A DNA stretch of 64,000 bases from Mumia sp. zg.B17 (GTDB lineage Bacteria > Actinomycetota > Actinomycetes > Propionibacteriales > Nocardioidaceae). The position numbers were made by a program, and so were the translations under genes. The stretch lies in assembly GCF_019550915.1 (NCBI RefSeq), contig NZ_JAHWCI010000003.1, positions 62,001-126,000 of the forward strand. The letters run 5' to 3'. A model generated the notes under the pieces. The model did no database searches. It was not told the origin of the DNA and was given only the letters and a program-made list of their open reading frames with translations. Positions 52,576 to 61,737 of this stretch are shown here, piece after piece; position 1 is the first letter of the stretch; the number at the start of each line of letters is the position of its first letter.

Positions 52576-55062
52576 TCATGGGGTCGACTCCGGCTCCAAG
52601 TACTTCTTCACCACGTCGTGCCCGTTCTCGTAAGCATCTTTCGCGTCCACCCCACCGTTGGTGAGCGCCACCGCCCAGGGTTCCTTCTTGTCGGCGAGCC
52701 AGCGCGAGTAGGCCTCCTGCTGCTCTGCAGTGAGCGTCGTGATGTCGGCGCCGGGCGGGACGCCAGCCGGCCCTTCACCTGGCGGGATGTGTTGCCAGAT
52801 CACGCCCCGGATCAGCCTCTCTTGAGCGTCGGCGCCGCCTCGGAAGATCTCGCTTACCTGCTGATTCACCGCGCCATTGCTCTCTTGTTGGAGCCCTTTG
52901 CTGACCTCGGTCATGATCTGATCGAAGACCGCCCCGGCGACGGGCACCTTGCCAGAGGCCTGCCCCAGGAGGCCCTTGACCAGACCGAATGCCGTGTCGA
53001 CCTTCTTGTTGTGCTCGGCGTCGGAGGCCCGCGTCTCCTCTGCGGCTGCCCTCCCGCCGCCGTAGTCCAGCGACGAGCGCACGTCGGTCGACACGTCGAT
53101 GGTCTCCTTGATCCGATCCCCGACATCGCGAGGAACGGTAACGCCGTGCAGATCCTGATTGACCTGGGCGACCAGGTACGCGTTGGAGGACACCACCAGG
53201 TGCTCTCGCGCTGTCGGATCCTTCCCCAGCTCCGCGAGAAACATCCGCGCCTGCTCCTCGGGGATACGCGCATCATCGAAAGCCCTGCCATCCGACGTGT
53301 CAACGAACGCGACTTCGTCGCCTCTGAACGATACGAAGAGGGACGGCATATATCGCCCCGCGATGCGCGAAAGATCCTCCCGTAGCGCCGGATCGATGAA
53401 GTCCTTCCCGGAGAAGCTCTTCTTCTCTTCGCCCGCGAACTCGCTGTAAGTCTCCGCGACGATGGACTCGACGATCTGGACCGAACGCTGGTCTGGATCA
53501 TTGAGGGTCGCAGCCTTCAGCGCGTCGCCCAAGTAACCGATGCCGGACGGATTCGGGTCACGGGTGTGCTCGGGGTTAAGGCCTCCTGGGTCGTGGACGC
53601 CATCTCCCGCCCAGTGACGGTCGGTGAGGAGGTAGTCCACCCGCGTCAGGCGCCCGTCAGAGCGTTCGCCCGTGAAGAAATCCCGGGCGGCGTCAGCGTT
53701 CGTCGACAACGCCTTCATAAGTCCACCGACAGGATCGTTGCCGATCGGAACCGAGTCCTCGCTGCCGGAGCGGTAATCGAGCCTGTAGTCAGCCTGCGTC
53801 ACCGAGGTGCGCTGCCACGGGAGGGTGCCGGAGTGGTCCGCGGCGTGGTCGCGCTCGAACCGGATCATGTCACCGCCCACCCAGTTCAGGAAGGCAGCGT
53901 TGCTGTTCGGATGGTCGAGAAGCGGTCCGAGCAGCTGGTAGCCGTAGACCTCGCCGCTGGCGGTGCCGTCGGGCTCGAACACGGGCGTGCGGATGCGTCC
54001 CTGACGCGTGAGCTCGCCGATCCACGCCCCCGACACGTAGTGGTCGCTCTGGTCGACGACGCGGGCTCCAGGGTAGGGAGCCTCAGGCCGTTGTGTTCCC
54101 GCTGCGAGCGTCCCTGCGAGGGCATCTTGGAACCGCTCGATTAACCTCGCGTTCTCCTTCGAGAACGTCTCCTGGTCAGGGTCCGCACCGGCCACCAGAG
54201 CGACCCGGCCACTCAGCTGGAGGAAATCCCGCGGACCGAGGGTCGTCAGGAACGTGGTCGCAACGACATCGTCGGTGCCAAGTGTCTCGAAGAGTGTCGC
54301 CAGTTCCCGGTACGCAGGCCGTCCGGCCTCGTCGTCCATCGAGGACTTCGGATCGAAGGTGCGGGCGCGTTCGGCGAGCTCCTTGCCGATGATCTTCTTC
54401 GCCGCCACCGGCACCACCGGCAGCAGGTAGGCGAGCTCGGGATTCTTGAGCAGGTGGTCAGCCAGCGCCTGGTCGCTCATCCCTGCAAGGTCATAGGGCA
54501 GAGCCTCGAGTTTGACCTTGCTGAAGTCGATCTTCGGGAAGACGTTGCCGACGTACGACGGGAGCGCGCCGGCGGCATACAACGCGGTGACGGTGCTCCG
54601 GTCCAACGGCTTCTCGAGCCGCGTCCGTACGGTGCGGCCATCTCTCTCCAGGCTCTCCAGGGCGGAGGCGTATCGAGGCTGCAGCGTGGCCTTGGTCTCG
54701 GCCCGCTTTTCACGGGGCTCACGGAGGAGCTGTGCGTTGAGCGAGGCGACGACTCCGTCGAACTCCTCGATGCGGCCACCGAACCACGCGATCGTGCCAC
54801 CGCCGGACAGCACCGTACGGGCGACGTCGGATGCGTTGCGAACGACCTCGTCCGGGGCGCCCTTCATCGCCTGAGCGATGACCCCGACGACGCCCGAGCG
54901 TGCCTGCGCGTGCTTCGTCGTGACCGTGGTCGAGAAGTTCTGGACGTCGCCTGCCGTGGTCTGCACGGAGCGTCCTCGGGTCGCGACGGTGCCGCCGTCG
55001 GGCACGTGACGCGGAAAGAGAGCGACCGCCGTACGACGGGCGCCAGCCTCATCTGGATCCAC
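52576..55062 (-). CDS. Distant relative of the cassette large proteins
   Basis: An 828-residue protein. The N-domain (TAGDVQNFSTTVTTKHAQARSG-like, FGGRIEEFDGVVASLNAQLL), ALYAAGALPSYVG, KVKLEALPYDLAGMSD and the middle domain (VGGLMKALSTNADAARDFF, VDYLLTDRHWAGDG, LGDALKAATLN) align with copies C, D and E, but overall identity is much lower. The C-terminus differs (YSRWLADKKEPWAVALTNGG). The start is GTG 55062 after GGGGGAG. No lipoprotein gene follows; instead an ESX-like gene and a spermidine-synthase-like gene do. Confidence 0.78.
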   Translation of the reverse strand: MDPDEAGARRTAVALFPRHVPDGGTVATRGRSVQTTAGDVQNFSTTVTTKHAQARSGVVGVIAQAMKGAPDEVVRNASDVARTVLSGGGTIAWFGGRIEEFDGVVASLNAQLLREPREKRAETKATLQPRYASALESLERDGRTVRTRLEKPLDRSTVTALYAAGALPSYVGNVFPKIDFSKVKLEALPYDLAGMSDQALADHLLKNPELAYLLPVVPVAAKKIIGKELAERARTFDPKSSMDDEAGRPAYRELATLFETLGTDDVVATTFLTTLGPRDFLQLSGRVALVAGADPDQETFSKENARLIERFQDALAGTLAAGTQRPEAPYPGARVVDQSDHYVSGAWIGELTRQGRIRTPVFEPDGTASGEVYGYQLLGPLLDHPNSNAAFLNWVGGDMIRFERDHAADHSGTLPWQRTSVTQADYRLDYRSGSEDSVPIGNDPVGGLMKALSTNADAARDFFTGERSDGRLTRVDYLLTDRHWAGDGVHDPGGLNPEHTRDPNPSGIGYLGDALKAATLNDPDQRSVQIVESIVAETYSEFAGEEKKSFSGKDFIDPALREDLSRIAGRYMPSLFVSFRGDEVAFVDTSDGRAFDDARIPEEQARMFLAELGKDPTAREHLVVSSNAYLVAQVNQDLHGVTVPRDVGDRIKETIDVSTDVRSSLDYGGGRAAAEETRASDAEHNKKVDTAFGLVKGLLGQASGKVPVAGAVFDQIMTEVSKGLQQESNGAVNQQVSEIFRGGADAQERLIRGVIWQHIPPGEGPAGVPPGADITTLTAEQQEAYSRWLADKKEPWAVALTNGGVDAKDAYENGHDVVKKYLEPESTP

Positions 55063-55183
55063 TGGTCTCCCCCAACCTCGGTTCTCAGATCGGCAGGCTA
55101 ACCACCAGGAGGGTCAGCTCGCCGCTGACTTTGGTCGCCTCGCTGGATCGACATCCGGCGCCGCAGTGCGCGGCTGGGCGCTG

Positions 55184-55777
55184 TCAATCTCGCTGAGCGG
55201 ACTTCCTCTTGTAGTAGGCGCGGGCCCGGTTGCGGTCTCCGCAGTCATTGGCAGCGCACCAGCGGCGGTTGCGTCGCGGACTGGTGTCGAGGAACACCCA
55301 TCCGCATACGTCGTCCTCACAGCGGTGAAGGCGGAGGACGTCATCGCTCTGCGCGAGGTCGGTGAGGGCCCGCACGAGCCTGTGCGTGGGGGTCCTGAGC
55401 GTGAGGGCATCGTCGAGCCAGGTCCACCGACCACCGTCTGCCGGGTGAGGGCAGGCCCGTGAGAACGCTTCACGTTGGTGGGTCTGGAAGTCCGCGATCG
55501 CGTTCTCGTCGTGCTCGACCATGGCGCCGTAGGCGCTGTCGCGGGCCGCGCGGAACGCTGATACCGCCTCGGCGGCGAGCCGGGGGTGGTCGCGTGCGTC
55601 ACCACGCAGCGTGGCGACCTCGTCGGGACCGAGCATCCCGGCCTCGACGCACCAGTCGAGGACTTCGCCGATCCCTGTGAGCTGCTCGGACGAGCGCTCC
55701 GGGTCGAGCCGCCAGTCGACGGTGTTCAACGCATCGAGGGCGGATGAACCCGACACGTGCGCGAACCGTTCAGTCAT
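55184..55777 (-). CDS. CGNR zinc finger (ABATE-type) regulator
   Basis: A 197-residue protein with an N-terminal helical ABATE domain and a C-terminal CGNR-type finger: LHRCEDDVCGWVFLDTSP and RRWCAANDCGDRNRARAYY, with CGDR in place of CGNR. Such proteins are putative stress-linked transcription regulators. ATG 55777 was chosen because AGGAGG lies 5 nt upstream. It is divergent from the MFS gene and may regulate it. Confidence 0.9.
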   Translation of the reverse strand: MTERFAHVSGSSALDALNTVDWRLDPERSSEQLTGIGEVLDWCVEAGMLGPDEVATLRGDARDHPRLAAEAVSAFRAARDSAYGAMVEHDENAIADFQTHQREAFSRACPHPADGGRWTWLDDALTLRTPTHRLVRALTDLAQSDDVLRLHRCEDDVCGWVFLDTSPRRNRRWCAANDCGDRNRARAYYKRKSAQRD

Positions 55778-55868
55778 CTCGACCTCCTCATGGATGGCGC
55801 GCCTTCTGCGCATGAGGCTACGCTACGCAACACTTCACGGGTGATAAGCAGTTTGACCATGAGAGTGG

Positions 55869-57176
55869 GTGCGTGGCGTGGATCCGAGCGTCGAGCTGAT
55901 CCGGCGCAACCGTGCCTTTGCCTGGTACTGGGCGGGGCAGGGGTGCTCGAGTCTGGGGAGCCAGATCTCTGCGTTCGCTCTGCCACTGGTCACGGCCTTG
56001 ACCCTCGACGGTTCGCCGGGAGAGGTCGGGGCCGTGACGAGTGCCGCGATGTTGCCCTACCTGTTGTTCTCGCTGATGGCAGGTCACTGGCTCGAGGGGC
56101 GACAGGGCCGCCGCACGATGATCCCGGCCAACCTGGTGCAGGCCATAGCGGTAGGCCTCGTGCCCATCGCAGCGTGGGGAGGTTGGCTCTCCGTACCCCT
56201 CCTGGCCGTGCTCGCGTTCGTGTCCGGAACAGCGGCGATGGTGTTCGGGCTGTCTGCTTTCGCGTACGTGCCCTCGCTGGTGCCCAGGGCGGATCTTGCG
56301 GCAGCCAACAGAGCGGTGCAGGGCACCTCGACGGTTGACGAGGTCATCGGCCCCGGGCTGGCGGGCGCGCTCGTCGCGGCCGTCGGACCAGCCGCTGCCC
56401 TCGTCGTCGATGCCCTGAGCTATCTCGCCTCGATGCTCGGCCTCGCCGCAGCACGACCCATGGCTCAACACTCGACGCAGCCCCGCTCAGCAACGGAGAA
56501 ATCCTCTGAGAAGGTGCCGGTAAGTACGGGCCTGCGAATCCTCCTCCGGGACGTACACCTGCGCGCACTGACCGTGCACGCAGCTCTCTACAACCTCGCC
56601 GAAGAGATCTTCTTGCTCAACCTCGTCCTGTGGGCCATCAAGGAACAGGACGTGACCGAGAGCGCGTTCGGCGCGGCGTTGACGGCAGCTGGTCTCGGTG
56701 GCCTGCTCGGCACCCTGACAGCATTGAGACTGGCGGAGCGGCTCGGATTCGGGCGAGCGTTCGCGGCCTCGCTGGTGCTGAGCTGCTTCATCCCGCTCCT
56801 GGCCGGCGTCTGGAGCCTGACCGGCGGCGCACTGGCTTCCTACCTGGCCCTCGTGATGCTCATCTCAGCGGTCGGACTCGGCAACGCGAACGTCTACTCG
56901 CTCACGATGCGTCAGCTCGTCATCCCCGAGGGCCAGCTCTCTCGCTCCGCCGGCGCCTACACCCAGGTCATGTACGGGTCGATCCCGATCGGCGCCGCCC
57001 TGGCCGGGCTGATCGGCGAGACACTGGGCACCCGGGCCGGGGTCCTGGTCGGCGCCACAGGGTTGGCCATCTCGGCGCTGCCGATGATGACGCGACGCAT
57101 CCGTGCCCTCGACCTCGACCACATGTCCAGCAGACCAGCGGCAACAGACGACCTCATGACCTCAGGGGATTCATGA
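55869..57176 (+). CDS. MFS transporter
   Basis: A 435-residue protein with about twelve hydrophobic helices and the loop motif GHWLEGRQGRRTMIP (A-like motif between helices 2 and 3). It resembles drug or metabolite efflux carriers of the enterobactin-exporter/MFS_3 type. GTG 55869 is used; GTG 55878 is possible. Its stop overlaps an ATG (57173) of the arginase-like frame, suggesting an operon. Confidence 0.88.
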   Translation: MRGVDPSVELIRRNRAFAWYWAGQGCSSLGSQISAFALPLVTALTLDGSPGEVGAVTSAAMLPYLLFSLMAGHWLEGRQGRRTMIPANLVQAIAVGLVPIAAWGGWLSVPLLAVLAFVSGTAAMVFGLSAFAYVPSLVPRADLAAANRAVQGTSTVDEVIGPGLAGALVAAVGPAAALVVDALSYLASMLGLAAARPMAQHSTQPRSATEKSSEKVPVSTGLRILLRDVHLRALTVHAALYNLAEEIFLLNLVLWAIKEQDVTESAFGAALTAAGLGGLLGTLTALRLAERLGFGRAFAASLVLSCFIPLLAGVWSLTGGALASYLALVMLISAVGLGNANVYSLTMRQLVIPEGQLSRSAGAYTQVMYGSIPIGAALAGLIGETLGTRAGVLVGATGLAISALPMMTRRIRALDLDHMSSRPAATDDLMTSGDS

Positions 57177-57190
57177 CACGGGGGGGAACC

Positions 57191-58126
57191 ATGACAGCCA
57201 GCCACCTGACCGACCCTGAGCTCAACGATGCAGCGGGGCCTCGGACCCGGCCCGTCGCCGTGATCGGCGCAGCCACCAGCGCCGGCGCCTACGGGCCAGG
57301 CCAAGAAGCCGCTCCGCACGCCCTGCGCGAGGCCGGCCTGCTCGACGTCCTGGCCCGAGCCGGACGCCTGGTCAACGACCTCGGTGACGTCGTCCACGAA
57401 CCCTGGCGCGCCGACTCCGAACACCCCGACGCCGCCAATGTGGACGTCGTCGCCCGCGTGGCACGAGCGGTGGCTGCCGTCGTCTCGCCAGCACTCGAAC
57501 GCGGCGAGAACGTCCTCGTCCTCGGCGGGGACTGCACCGTTGAGCTCGGCACCGTGGCCGGCTCGCTGGCACTGCCCGGCACGACCGGCTTGGTGTACAT
57601 CGACCTGGACGGTGACCTGAACACTCCAGCCACGGGCGACGGCGTCCTGGACTGGATGGGCCTTGCACACCTGCTCGACCTCCCGGGGTCCCGGCCCGAG
57701 CTGGCCGGACTCGGCAGCCACCGCCCGATGCTTCAGCCCCACCAGGTTCGCCTGGTCGGAGTCGATCGGTTGACCGACGGCGAACGCGACACCGTCAGTC
57801 GGCTACGCCTCACCTGCCACGACCGTGACGACGTCGTCCGACGTCCGGAGGAGGTGATCCTGTCGCTGGTCGCCTGGGCGAAGCGCTTCGACCGAGTCCT
57901 CCTCCACATCGACGTGGATGTCCTCGACTTCGCCACCTTCCCCATCGCCCACGAGACTCGGCTGGTGCCAGCGCTCCAGCTGTCCGAGCTCAGCGGGCTG
58001 ACACACGCCCTGTGCCGGCTCACACCCAACCTGCGAGCCACGACCGTGTGCGAGGTCAATCCAGCGCACGCAGCCAGACCGGAACAGCTCCGCGAGCTTG
58101 CCGAAGTCCTGGCCCAGGCGATCTAG
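57191..58126 (+). CDS. Arginase/ureohydrolase family protein with altered metal site
   Basis: A 311-residue arginase-fold protein. The three metal motifs are present but changed: GGDCT (112-116, Cys115 for the usual His), IDLDGDLN (138-142, Asp140 for the usual His of DAHxD) and HIDVDVLDF (canonical SxDxDxxDP-like). ATG 57191 follows GGGGGGAACC; ATG 57173, overlapping the MFS stop as ATGA, would add six residues. The substrate, and whether Mn is bound, are unknown. Confidence 0.85.
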   Translation: MTASHLTDPELNDAAGPRTRPVAVIGAATSAGAYGPGQEAAPHALREAGLLDVLARAGRLVNDLGDVVHEPWRADSEHPDAANVDVVARVARAVAAVVSPALERGENVLVLGGDCTVELGTVAGSLALPGTTGLVYIDLDGDLNTPATGDGVLDWMGLAHLLDLPGSRPELAGLGSHRPMLQPHQVRLVGVDRLTDGERDTVSRLRLTCHDRDDVVRRPEEVILSLVAWAKRFDRVLLHIDVDVLDFATFPIAHETRLVPALQLSELSGLTHALCRLTPNLRATTVCEVNPAHAARPEQLRELAEVLAQAI

Positions 58127-58220
58127 GGATGACGACTCCTCGGTTACCGCCGATGAGTTGACGCACGTCCGGCAGTCGTGACCTCGGCGGACTGTCCCCG
58201 AGACCCCCTAGGTTGACCTC

Positions 58221-59312
58221 ATGGCAAGCGATGCAGCCGAGATCGAGGCCGACGGACGCGCGGTCCGCGTGACCAGCCCTGACCGCGTCATCTATGAGGC
58301 GACGCCGTGGTCGGCCGAGGTGACCAAGCTCGACGTCGTCGCCTACTACGTGTCGGTCGGTGACGGCATCATGCGGGCGCTGCGCAACCGCCCCACGACT
58401 CTTGAGCGCTGGCCCAAGGGAGTGCGCGAGGGCATGACGCTGTCGACGCGTGCCGACAACCGCGGCGACGCGTTCTACCAGAAGCGCATCCCCAAGGGCG
58501 CTCCCCCGTACGTCGAGACCGCACGCATCGAGTTCCCGTCCGGCCGCGAGGCCGACGAGGTCTGCCCGACCGAGCTGGCGACGGTCGCGTGGGCTGCCCA
58601 GATGGGCACGCTGACCTTCCACCCCTGGCCAGTGCGTCGCGACGACACCGAGCACCCCGACGAGCTGCGCATCGACCTCGACCCGCAGCCGGGCACCGAC
58701 TTCGCCGACGCCGTACGCGTGGCTGGTGATGCGCGTGCGCTGCTGGACGACCTGGGCATGGTCGGCTTCCCCAAGACCAGCGGCAACCGCGGCGTGCACG
58801 TCTACGTCCGCATCGAGCCGCGCTGGTCGTTCACCGACGTCCGCCACGCGGCCATCGCGTTCGGGCGTGAGCTCGAGCGGCGCCACGAGGGTGTGACGAC
58901 CAAGTGGTGGAAGGAGGAGCGAGGCGAGCGCATCTTCGTCGACTACAACCAGAACGCCCGCGACCGGACGATCGCCAGCGCCTACAGCCTCCGTCCGAAG
59001 CCAGGTGCCCCGGTCTCCACGCCGGTGACCTGGGACGAGCTGGCGACCGTCGACGACCCGCGCGCCTTCAACCTCCACACCGTGCCGCAGCGCTTCGCCG
59101 AGCTCGGCGACCTCCACGCGCCGATCGACGACACCGCGTGCTCGCTCGAGCCGCTCCTCGACCTCTACGCCCGAGACAAGGAGCAGGGCCTCGGCGACAT
59201 GCCGTACCCACCCGACTACCCCAAGATGCCGGGCGAGCCGCCTCGCGTGCAGCCGAGCCGCAAGAACGCCGCCAACTGGACCGACGCCGACGAGGACGCG
59301 GCCGGAGGCTGA
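58221..59312 (+). CDS. LigD-type primase-polymerase (stand-alone PolDom)
   Basis: A 363-residue archaeo-eukaryotic primase-family polymerase of the LigD group: RADNRGDAFYQKRIPKGAP, catalytic D152 and D154 (RIDLDPQPG), a third Asp in FVDYNQNARDRT, and SGNRGVHVYVRIEP. Such enzymes act in non-homologous end joining and prefer ribonucleotides. No ligase or nuclease domain is fused. It is followed by a DinB2-like polymerase with a 3-bp gap; a ligase gene is 3 kb away. Confidence 0.93.
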   Translation: MASDAAEIEADGRAVRVTSPDRVIYEATPWSAEVTKLDVVAYYVSVGDGIMRALRNRPTTLERWPKGVREGMTLSTRADNRGDAFYQKRIPKGAPPYVETARIEFPSGREADEVCPTELATVAWAAQMGTLTFHPWPVRRDDTEHPDELRIDLDPQPGTDFADAVRVAGDARALLDDLGMVGFPKTSGNRGVHVYVRIEPRWSFTDVRHAAIAFGRELERRHEGVTTKWWKEERGERIFVDYNQNARDRTIASAYSLRPKPGAPVSTPVTWDELATVDDPRAFNLHTVPQRFAELGDLHAPIDDTACSLEPLLDLYARDKEQGLGDMPYPPDYPKMPGEPPRVQPSRKNAANWTDADEDAAGG

Positions 59313-59315
59313 CCG

Positions 59316-60362
59316 ATGTGGGTGCTGCACGTCGATCTCGACCAGTTCATCGCTGCGGTCGAGGTGCTGCGCCGACCCGAGCTCGCCGGCAAGCCTGTCG
59401 TCGTCGGGGGACGAGGCGACCCCAGCGAGCGCGGCGTGGTGTCGACGGCGTCGTACGAGGCGCGCGAGTACGGCGTCCGCTCCGGCATGCCGCTGCGGAC
59501 TGCCGCCAAGAAGTGCCCCGACGCCGTGTTCCTCCCCGTCGACAAGCCCGCGTACGACGCGGCGTCGGCGGAGGTGATGGACGCCCTCCGCAGTGTCGGG
59601 ACGGCCGTGGAGATCTTGGGCTGGGACGAGGCGTTCGTTGCGGTGCCGGACGCCGTCCAAGACGCGGACGGGGCGGTGGCGTTCGCCCGCCAGGTCCAGT
59701 CGCGAGTCCTCGACCGGACCAGCCTCCACTGCTCGGTCGGCATCGGCGACAACAAGATCCGCGCCAAGAACGCGACCGCCTTCGGCAAGCCCCGCGGCAC
59801 CTTTGTGCTCACTCGTGACACCTGGTGGGCGGTCATGGGTGAGCGTCCGGCCGACGGCGTCTGGGGCATCGGCGGCAAGACGGCGGCCAAGCTCGCCGCA
59901 CTCGGTCTGAGCACGGTCCGCGAGGTCGGGGACGCCGACGAGGATGTCCTCGCTGCCGCGTTGGGTCCGACGATGGGACCGTGGTACCGCCGCCTCGCCC
60001 GTGGCGTCGACACCTCGCCCGTCGACCCGACGCCGTGGGTGCCGCGGTCGCACGGTCACGAGGTCACGTTCCAGACCGATCTGCGTGATCCGGACGAGGT
60101 CGAGGCGGAGGTCCGCAGGCTCGCTGCCCTCGCAGCGCGCGACGTGGTCGAGGACGGGCGACCGGCGGTCCGGGTCCGCCTCAAGATTCGCTACGTCCCG
60201 TTCGAGACCCGGACGCGCAGCACCACGCTCGCCGGGCCGACGTCCGATGCCGCAGTGATCGCGGACGCGGCCGCCTCGCTGCTCGAACGCACCGACCGGA
60301 CCCGAGCCGTACGCCTCGTCGGCGTCGCCGCGGAGATGGCCCCGCCCGGCGACCACGACTGA
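59316..60362 (+). CDS. Y-family DNA polymerase, DinB2-like
   Basis: A 348-residue polymerase IV family protein: D7 and D9 (HVDLDQFIAAVE), SYEAREYGVRSGM, and D104-E105 (LGWDEAF) form the active site; helix-hairpin-helix GVWGIGGKTAAKLAAL follows. Residue 12, the steric gate that is Tyr or Phe in most Y-family polymerases, is Ile. Mycobacterial DinB2 has Leu there and takes up ribonucleotides. It starts three bases after the primase-polymerase gene. Confidence 0.92.
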   Translation: MWVLHVDLDQFIAAVEVLRRPELAGKPVVVGGRGDPSERGVVSTASYEAREYGVRSGMPLRTAAKKCPDAVFLPVDKPAYDAASAEVMDALRSVGTAVEILGWDEAFVAVPDAVQDADGAVAFARQVQSRVLDRTSLHCSVGIGDNKIRAKNATAFGKPRGTFVLTRDTWWAVMGERPADGVWGIGGKTAAKLAALGLSTVREVGDADEDVLAAALGPTMGPWYRRLARGVDTSPVDPTPWVPRSHGHEVTFQTDLRDPDEVEAEVRRLAALAARDVVEDGRPAVRVRLKIRYVPFETRTRSTTLAGPTSDAAVIADAAASLLERTDRTRAVRLVGVAAEMAPPGDHD

Positions 60363-60392
60363 GCACCAGGCCTTGCCTTCCTGTGAGGTTGT

Positions 60393-60420
60393 GTGGTTCA
60401 TTAGTCCAGTAATGAACCAC
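60393..60420. promoter_or_regulatory. Perfect palindromic operator of the GntR-ABC operon
   Basis: GTGGTTCATTA (60393-60403) and TAATGAACCAC (60410-60420) are exact inverted repeats around GTCCAG. The site ends 16 bp before the regulator's start and probably overlaps the promoter. Similar long palindromes are bound by YtrA-type GntR repressors (recalled). Confidence 0.8.
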
Positions 60421-60436
60421 GGGAGGTGAGCGGAGC

Positions 60437-60832
60437 GTGTTCGACGGACCGGAGCCGATCTACATCCAGATCGCCGACCAGATCCGCGCACAGATCGTGA
60501 GCGGCGACCTGCCTGAGGAGTCACAGGTGATGTCCACGACCCAGTACGCGACGACCTTCCGCATCAACCCGGCGACGGCGGCCAAGGCGTTCGCGATCCT
60601 CGTCGACGAGGGCCTGATCGAGAAGCGTCGCGGTCTCGGGATGTTCGTGGCGGTCGGCGCGCACGACCGGCTCGTCAAGGAGCGCCGCGACACCTACCTC
60701 GAGCGGGTGTTCCGACCCGCCGTCGAGCAGGCCGACCTGCTCGGCATCCCGCGCTCGGAGCTCATCGCCTATCTCGACGAGCACCCGGAGACCCTCCCCG
60801 CCCCTCGCGTCGCAGAAGGTGAGACACGATGA
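60437..60832 (+). CDS. GntR (YtrA subfamily) transcriptional regulator
   Basis: A 131-residue regulator: winged HTH (YIQIADQIRAQIVSGDLPEE, INPATAAKAFAILVDEG, IEKRRGLGMFV) and a short C-terminal helix pair, the YtrA length. GTG 60437 follows GGAGGTGAGCGGAGC. It overlaps the ATPase gene by 4 bp and is presumably autoregulated through the palindrome. Confidence 0.93.
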   Translation: MFDGPEPIYIQIADQIRAQIVSGDLPEESQVMSTTQYATTFRINPATAAKAFAILVDEGLIEKRRGLGMFVAVGAHDRLVKERRDTYLERVFRPAVEQADLLGIPRSELIAYLDEHPETLPAPRVAEGETR

Positions 60833-61737
60833 CCACCCCGTACGGAGCCGAGCTGACCGACGTCACCGTCAGGTACGGCCGCCGCACCGACGAGGCCGCC
60901 CTCGACCACGTCAGCTTCACCGTCCGGCCCGGCACGATCACCGGGCTCCTCGGGCGCAACGGCGCCGGCAAGTCGACGGCGCTGTCACTCCTGGCGTCGC
61001 TGCGGCGACCGACCTCCGGGACGGTGCTGGTCAACGGCGTTGATCCGTTCGAGGACGCCGTCGTCATGGCCGGCGTCCAGCTCGTCCGCGAGTCCGGCGA
61101 CATCCTCGGGGACACCTCGATCAACGAGACGCTCGGCTACTACGACGAGCTCCGCCCGCACTGGGACGGTGACTACGCCCGCGCACTGCTCGACCAGTTC
61201 GACGTCGACCCCCGTACGACACCCGCCAAGCTGTCGCGCGGTAAGAAGTCGGCCCTCGGCTGCATCGTCGGGCTCGCCAGCCGGGCGCCGCTCACGATCT
61301 TCGACGAGTCCTACCTCGGCATGGACGCGCCAAGCAGGTACGCGTTCTACGACGCGCTGCTCGACGACTACACCGACCACCCCCGCACGATCGTCGTGTC
61401 GAGCCACCTGATCGAGGAGGTGGAGCGGCTGTTCGAGGACGTGGTCATGCTCCACCGTGGCCGCACCCTGGTCTCGGAGACGGCCGACGCCCTCCGGAAC
61501 CGTGCGGTGAGTGTCGTGGGCCCGTCCAGTGCCGTGAGCAAGCTCGCCGACGACCACCGCGTCCTGGCGACGCGCAACCTCGGCGGCACCACGCAGCTCA
61601 CGCTCGAAGGCAGCCTCGAGCCCGCCGAGATCGCGCTGGCCCGGGATGCCGGGATCGAGATCGCCCGGGTGTCCATCCAGGACCTCTTCATCCACCTCAG
61701 CCAGGAACCCGATCCCATGAAGGAGGACGCGCGATGA
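60829..61737 (+). CDS. ABC transporter ATP-binding protein
   Basis: A 302-residue ABC ATPase: Walker A GRNGAGKST (42-50), signature LSRGKKSAL, Walker B LTIFDESYLGMD (Ser in place of Pro after DE) and a His-loop VVSSHLIEEV. The C-terminal ~70 residues resemble those of YtrB-like antibiotic-stress transporters. It overlaps its neighbours by 4 bp on both sides. Confidence 0.93.
   Translation: MTTPYGAELTDVTVRYGRRTDEAALDHVSFTVRPGTITGLLGRNGAGKSTALSLLASLRRPTSGTVLVNGVDPFEDAVVMAGVQLVRESGDILGDTSINETLGYYDELRPHWDGDYARALLDQFDVDPRTTPAKLSRGKKSALGCIVGLASRAPLTIFDESYLGMDAPSRYAFYDALLDDYTDHPRTIVVSSHLIEEVERLFEDVVMLHRGRTLVSETADALRNRAVSVVGPSSAVSKLADDHRVLATRNLGGTTQLTLEGSLEPAEIALARDAGIEIARVSIQDLFIHLSQEPDPMKEDAR

Noticed and set aside
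58056-60524. 822-codon open frame on the minus strand
   Set aside because: It lies wholly opposite the primase-polymerase and Y-family polymerase genes, which have clear catalytic motifs; the translation is Arg/Val/Asp-rich with no domain. It is a GC-bias shadow.
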